Part shown: positions 59,641-64,000 of the stretch, piece after piece
Numbering within the stretch: position 1 is the first letter of the stretch
Layout: the number at the start of each line of letters is the position of its first letter
Assembly: GCA_035578905.1 (NCBI GenBank)
Contig: JAQJVL010000146.1
Coordinates: 1,684,938 to 1,748,937 of the forward strand
Length of the DNA stretch: 64,000 nucleotides
DNA from: Stictocephala bisonia
Taxonomy: Eukaryota; Arthropoda; Insecta; Hemiptera; Membracidae
Reading direction: 5' to 3'
Notes under the pieces: generated by a model
What the model was told of the DNA's origin: nothing
Seen by the model: the letters and a program-made list of their open reading frames with translations, nothing else
The model's database searches: none
Made by a program: the position numbers and the translations under genes

Positions 59641-60319
59641 AAGTTTATTTTATCATACTATCTAGGTTGGTCAAAAAATTATTAGTAAGCATTAATAACT
59701 TGTACATTCATGAAAATTGTGCATGAGAATGCTGTTAATTTTACTAATAATACTAGTAAAAACACTAATAAACTGTACAATTATTGTTTACATTGTGAAA
59801 GACAGTATTTAACAACTTGTAAATTGTACTTTGACTAATATTATCAGTATTTTAACTTGTAATTTTTTTAGTAGCAAACATCAATTGTGCAAGACAATTT
59901 TATAAGTTACAAGTTGTAAATAGTAAAACTACTAATTTTATTATCTTGTAAAACGTTGTGCAAGAGGCCCCAGGTATTATAACTGGCAAACACTTTCTCC
60001 CTTTCCCTTTGTTATGTCATATTGTTTACTAAAAACAGACGTTCAATTAATTACATTTCTAAGGAATGTACAGATGAAACACTTATTTTATTTAAATAAA
60101 AGTATGGAAAATTAATCTTCAAAAACAGCTGTTAAATTTTATTTCAATTCACATAAACAGATTTTATATAAACAACCTTCAACAACTTGAGTTGTGGCTT
60201 CCGGCCTTTGGCCTCCCCAACTTAGTGGGGTAGTAAATAATAAAATAAAATATATAAAAAATATATTTAACTATCAATCATCTTAAAAAATGTTATAATT
60301 CAAAAACTATTAAAGCAAG

Positions 60320-61842
60320 GGATATGTGGTTTTTACGGACATCTCTAATTATAGACCTGTTGCGCTCCTTCCAGTCATAGCTAAAATTTTTGAAAAGGCA
60401 TTTTACAATAGATTAGTTAGATATCTCGATGATAATAATCTCTTTGATAGCAAGCAACATGGCTTTAGATCTGGCCACTACCATTACAGCTGCGGCAAAT
60501 TATATTAATTCAATCGTTGACTCAGTTGATCAAGGAAAAGATGTTATTGGTGTATTTATGGATGTTACCAAAGCATATGATAGCGTCTCACATGCAGTTT
60601 TGATTGATAAACTCTTGAAATTTGGGATACAGGGACTTCCTTTAACATGGTTAAAATCCTACTTAGAAAACAGAAGGCAGTTTGTGGAAGTTAATCACAT
60701 TAATGAGCATAATCAATTAATTTCTATTCGATCAAAGATAAGCTTAATCAAATATGGTGTTCCACAGGGATCCATTTTAGGACCACTTCTGTTTCTATGC
60801 TACATTAAGGGATTACCTTCAATCATTTAGGATAACCTAGGAAATGATATTTGCCTCTATGCGGACGATGTCAACCTAATAGTAAAGGGAAACTGCCTAC
60901 CGAATTTAAAAGAGACAGCAATAGATAGAGTGTACTAAGATTACTAATTTCTTTTCACAACACAATCTCTTAGTAAGTCTATTGAAGACAAATTTCATTC
61001 AATTTGGTACTAGACATAGTAAGGAAAAGAGAACTATAAATATTAATATGGATGGTACTGAACTTAAAAAGGTATCTGAAACTAAGTTTTTGGGCTTGAT
61101 TATAGATAGTTCATTAAGTTGGGATTACCATGTGGAACATATTGCAAATAGAGTTTCTTCAGGTATATATGCTTTATATAGATTAAGACATTTTTGTAAC
61201 TTGAACGCTAAAAAAGGTGTACTTTGCCCATATTCAGTCTCATATATCTTTTGGAATAAGCATCTATGGTGCTACATCCAGGCTGAATCTGGACAGACTG
61301 CTGGTATTACAAAAAAAGGCTATAAGGGTAATGTTGAGACTGCGCTGGGGGTGCTCAGTGAAACCTATTCAAGGAACTTGAGATAGTGACAATTATAGTC
61401 TTCATATATATCACTGCATATTACTCATGAAACAAAATTCAGGTTCTGTCTCTAGACTTGGTGATACTCATAGTTACAGTATCAGACATAGGCAAAATTA
61501 CTCTTTATCCACAAGATTAAGTTTTTGAAAAAAATTAAGTTTATGTAGGAGCAAAGTACTACAACGCCCTTCCCAATTTTGTTAAGAAGGAAACAGTTTA
61601 TGGAAAATTCAAAAAGGTCCTTTACAATTATATGATTGCAGCCTCTCTTTACTCAATTGAAGAATATTTTATTATTGGAAAGGTTTGATTATACAGTACA
61701 TAAAGCAATACTGTATTTAGGATGTAAATAATGTTTAATGTTTAAATAATAGACTAAGAAACTTCTTAATTGATTGTATGACGCCATTTATTTGTATTTT
61801 GTATAAAATTATAAATAAAGAGAATTTGAATTGGATTGAATA
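60320..61842 (+). mobile_element. LINE, 5'-truncated, plus strand
   Basis: Begins inside the reverse transcriptase and ends with AATAAAGAGAATTTGAATTG and a TTGGATTGAAT-type tail near 61842. A different CR1/Jockey-like family from 15338-20790. Confidence 0.82.
60326..61690 (+). pseudogene. LINE reverse transcriptase, broken
   Basis: ISNYRPVALLPVIAKIFEKA, then after a shift at about 60470 LATTITAAANYINSIV and VFMDVTKAYDSVSHAVLIDK, FGIQGLPLTWLKSYLENRRQ, YGVPQGSILGPLLFLCYIKG, a stop at 60828-60830, then the catalytic YADDVNLI (60860-60890). Later pieces: SETKFLGLIIDSSLSWDYHV and YALYRLRHFCNL. At least four frame breaks. Confidence 0.85.
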
Positions 61843-62569
61843 CAAAAATATTTTAAATGGTAATTTACATATTTATGAAAATTTAATCAAAATTGTAGGA
61901 GCCATTTTAGAGAAAATTCCATTTTGTATGTTTTTGCCCATAAAAATAAAAAAACTTAAAGTTCAAAAAAATGAAAAAAACGGTCTGGAGATATTAGCAC
62001 AGTCAAAGATCCATCCGTTTGGTCTTCGACACACAAACATACAGACATCAAAAAACTTTTTAAAAACCATTTTTTTGGGTTCAGGGAGCCCTAAGAAGGA
62101 TTTTTAGACCAACTTGTAAAAATATATATATATTTTTTAACGATCACAATACTTTATGCTAACGCATTTGGAAGAAAGTAAAAATTAAGCTTTGGAAATT
62201 TTTTTTAAAGCTTGTAGTAAGAAAGACCATAATTGTTGTGTTTCAGTCATTACAGCTATGCGTAACGGACATGATATGTCATTTTTGAGCATTATTTGTT
62301 TTAAATGGTTTGCAACCTTTACAAAAATAATATGAACACCTCCCAGCTATTCTTAAAATGTTCACTGCTAAGGAAAAATTATATATCTATGAGATATGCT
62401 GAAAAAATGCTATTATTTCACTAATTTAACTAAGCATAGTTATAATAAGAATATAAAAGATCTATACTTGTAATGATAAGCCGTAATTATAAAAATAATC
62501 AAAACTCCCATAGGTGTCGTTGGCATGCAGCATAACAATTTTGTGGAGTATGCCAGCCAAACAGTACAA
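61843..62569. other. AT-rich DNA, nothing certain
   Basis: An open stretch to 62107 (ending SGSPKKDF) overlaps the LINE tail and has no recognisable domain. The rest is AT-rich. Confidence 0.35.
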
Positions 62570-64000
62570 ATCAAATCATCTTTATTACATTATCATCAAG
62601 ATAAGTACAGTGTCACAATAACAATACATCAAGTCAAGTTTATATTTGTTATTAGTCAAAAAATTCTTTTAAAGTATAAAAGGGCCTTTCTTGTAGCCAT
62701 TTCTTCAAGTGTCGAGCACACAGTTCTTGTCACAGTTCTTCAGTATCTCCGGTAAAGCATTCCACATTTTGGCACCGATATAGCTGGTCTTTTTTTTGTG
62801 GATCTGAGGTGGTGCACAGGTAGGCAATAGTCATTTGCGTGCCTTGTATTGTGATGGTGGTCTTGTGACCCACTTCTAGTAGTATCCGGTTTCTTTATGT
62901 GTACGTAGGTTATTGTTTCCAGAATGAATAAGTTGATCACCGTCAGTATCTTCAGTTCTTGAAAGGCTCTTCTACAGGTTTCTCTGGGCTGTAAGTTGTA
63001 TGGGATTCTGATAGCCCGTTTTTGTAGAATAAGGACTCGTTGCATATTTCCAGATGTAGTGCTGCCCCATACTGCAAATACCATACTGTAAATGTGACTC
63101 GAACAGCGCATGATATGCTGTTTTTGCTGTTGTGAAGTCACATATTTTCTTCGTTCTCCTTATTACAAACAGTCCTGTACTTATTTTATTGCAGAGATTA
63201 TTGACGTGTGCTATGACTATGTGCTATGCTATTATGAGACCTTGTCATCAAGTGTTATTCCGAGGTATTCTGTGGTTTCAATTTCTTCCAATTCGGGTAA
63301 TTTTGCAGTGATCTTACTTTGCCTACCTAAAACTAGCTGCTTGGTTTTGGTTTCGTTCACAACAAGGTCATTATTGTGGCAGTATTGTATTACCATGTTA
63401 AGGGAGATATAGCTGTCTATTTCTAGTTCTTCAGCTGTTGTTCTTCCAAGCAGCAGTACTGTGTCATCAGCATACATTAGTGTGTTACTGTAATCTTGTA
63501 TGAAAGCTAGGAAGTCATTTGTAAATAATATGAAAAGGACAGGACCAAGGACCGATCCTTGGGGGACTCCCTCTAGTGATTGTTTTAGGTTTTGAGCTGA
63601 CCTTTTCTGTTTTGCCATTTATTACACATGTCATTTCGACCAATTGTTTTCTATTGGTTAGGTAACTGGTGAACCATGCTTTTGCGGTCCCACGTATTCC
63701 TACAGTTTCTAGTTTGTGCATTAAGTGGCCATGATCCAAGCAGTCAAACGCCTTACTGTAATCTAAGAGTATAGCAGTTGAGGTTTTACCTTCTTCCAGT
63801 TGGTCTAGCAGAAAGTAGGATTAGTAGTTGCAAGATTAGGTTTTATTTTTTGTTTTACAGTGATTTGGGGGTATGTTTCATTTAGGGCTCTTTGAATCAA
63901 TGTGTTGAGTTTTGTATACGCTTTGTCTGTATCCGTTGTATCGTAAACTTCAGTCCAGTCTTCTTTTTTTAATAATTCATTCAATTTAATTAGGTTTCTA
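62570..64000 (-). mobile_element. LINE, minus strand, internally deleted, runs off the window
   Basis: The 3' end lies near 62570-62590 (GATGATTTGATTTGTAC on the minus strand). Reading in from 64000: a linker segment (RNLIKLNELLKKEDWTEVYD, TLIQRALNETYPQITVKQK), then an abrupt jump near 63825 to the fingers/palm. The early RT motifs (PGxDG, NYRPIS, FxxxRST) are absent. Confidence 0.85.
62740..63825 (-). pseudogene. LINE reverse transcriptase, C-terminal half, broken
   Basis: LEEGKTSTAILLDYSKAFDC, LDHGHLMHKLETVGIRGTAK and AWFTSYLTNRKQLVEMT. After a shift, EGVPQGSVLGPVLFILFTND, catalytic YADDTVLLL and EYLGITLDDKV. After another shift, MVFAVWGSTTSGNMQRVLIL, QKRAIRIPYNL and C-terminal sequence to about 62745. 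Jockey/CR1-type. The copy has a stop and two shifts. Confidence 0.85.

Larger units (their letters stand above)
55899..59976 (+). mobile_element. 4.1-kb DNA transposon of uncertain family
   Basis: Terminal inverted repeats CTGGGGCCTATTGCACAA (55902-55919) and, at 59956-59973, the inverted CTGGGGCCTCTTGCACAA. Inside both ends the sequence stays loosely palindromic (ACTAATAATATTA motifs). It contains a 516-bp foldback, a 24-bp satellite and exon-like fragments. The GGGGCCT..TTGCACAA ends recall PIF/Harbinger elements, but I could not establish a target duplication or find a DDE transposase. Confidence 0.6.

Noticed and set aside
61778..62107. 109-codon ORF as a gene
   Set aside because: It starts inside a LINE 3' end, runs into AT-rich DNA and has no recognisable domain or splice context.
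1..64000. Endogenous virus or LTR retrotransposon
   Set aside because: I saw no integrase, protease, gag or envelope motifs and no convincing LTR pair; all reverse transcriptases are LINE-type.

Overview
This is AT-rich animal nuclear DNA, almost certainly from an insect. The one host gene I recognise is the circadian-clock gene timeless (tim1). It lies on the + strand from about 2553 to the stop codon at 46949, and its 5' part is outside the window. Fourteen coding exons join with consistent phase into 610 residues. They follow the order of insect TIM, from the PER-binding half of the protein to the C-terminal DLTSMCVSDE motif. I cannot fix the insect order from the sequence.

Layout. 1-2552: an upstream tim intron with a LINE tail and a 36-bp G-rich minisatellite. 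2553-7484: tim exons 1-3; the first intron holds a foldback Penelope-like element (PLE) with a GIY-YIG endonuclease remnant and a second foldback. 7485-22579: a 15-kb intron swollen by a 12.5-kb DNA transposon (9961-22496, 16-bp terminal inverted repeats, 8-bp target duplication). That transposon carries a decayed transposase-like gene and was itself invaded by two RTE-like LINEs and by a near-complete CR1-like LINE, which a piggyBac relative then split. 22580-29235: exons 4-5 with three mariner derivatives, a ribozyme-bearing foldback, a 371-bp direct duplication and a near-perfect 197-bp palindrome. 29236-38070: a 9-kb intron with a piggyBac transposase whose N-terminal side is fused in frame to a mariner DNA-binding domain, next to a Helitron. 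38071-46949: exons 6-14, including a GC-AG intron. 46950-64000: intergenic DNA with SINEs, Helitrons, an intact Tigger/pogo transposon (49846-52002), another ribozyme-like motif, a 4-kb transposon containing a 516-bp foldback and a 36 x 24-bp array, and two broken LINEs.

How it fits together. Apart from tim, everything recognisable is a mobile element or a repeat. The most unusual signals are hammerhead-ribozyme-like motifs at four separate places (three inside PLE-type foldbacks), the mariner/piggyBac chimeric reading frame, and the 12.5-kb transposon that links a widespread arthropod protein family to hAT-like ends. Boundaries were read by eye and may be off by a few bases. No database search was run.
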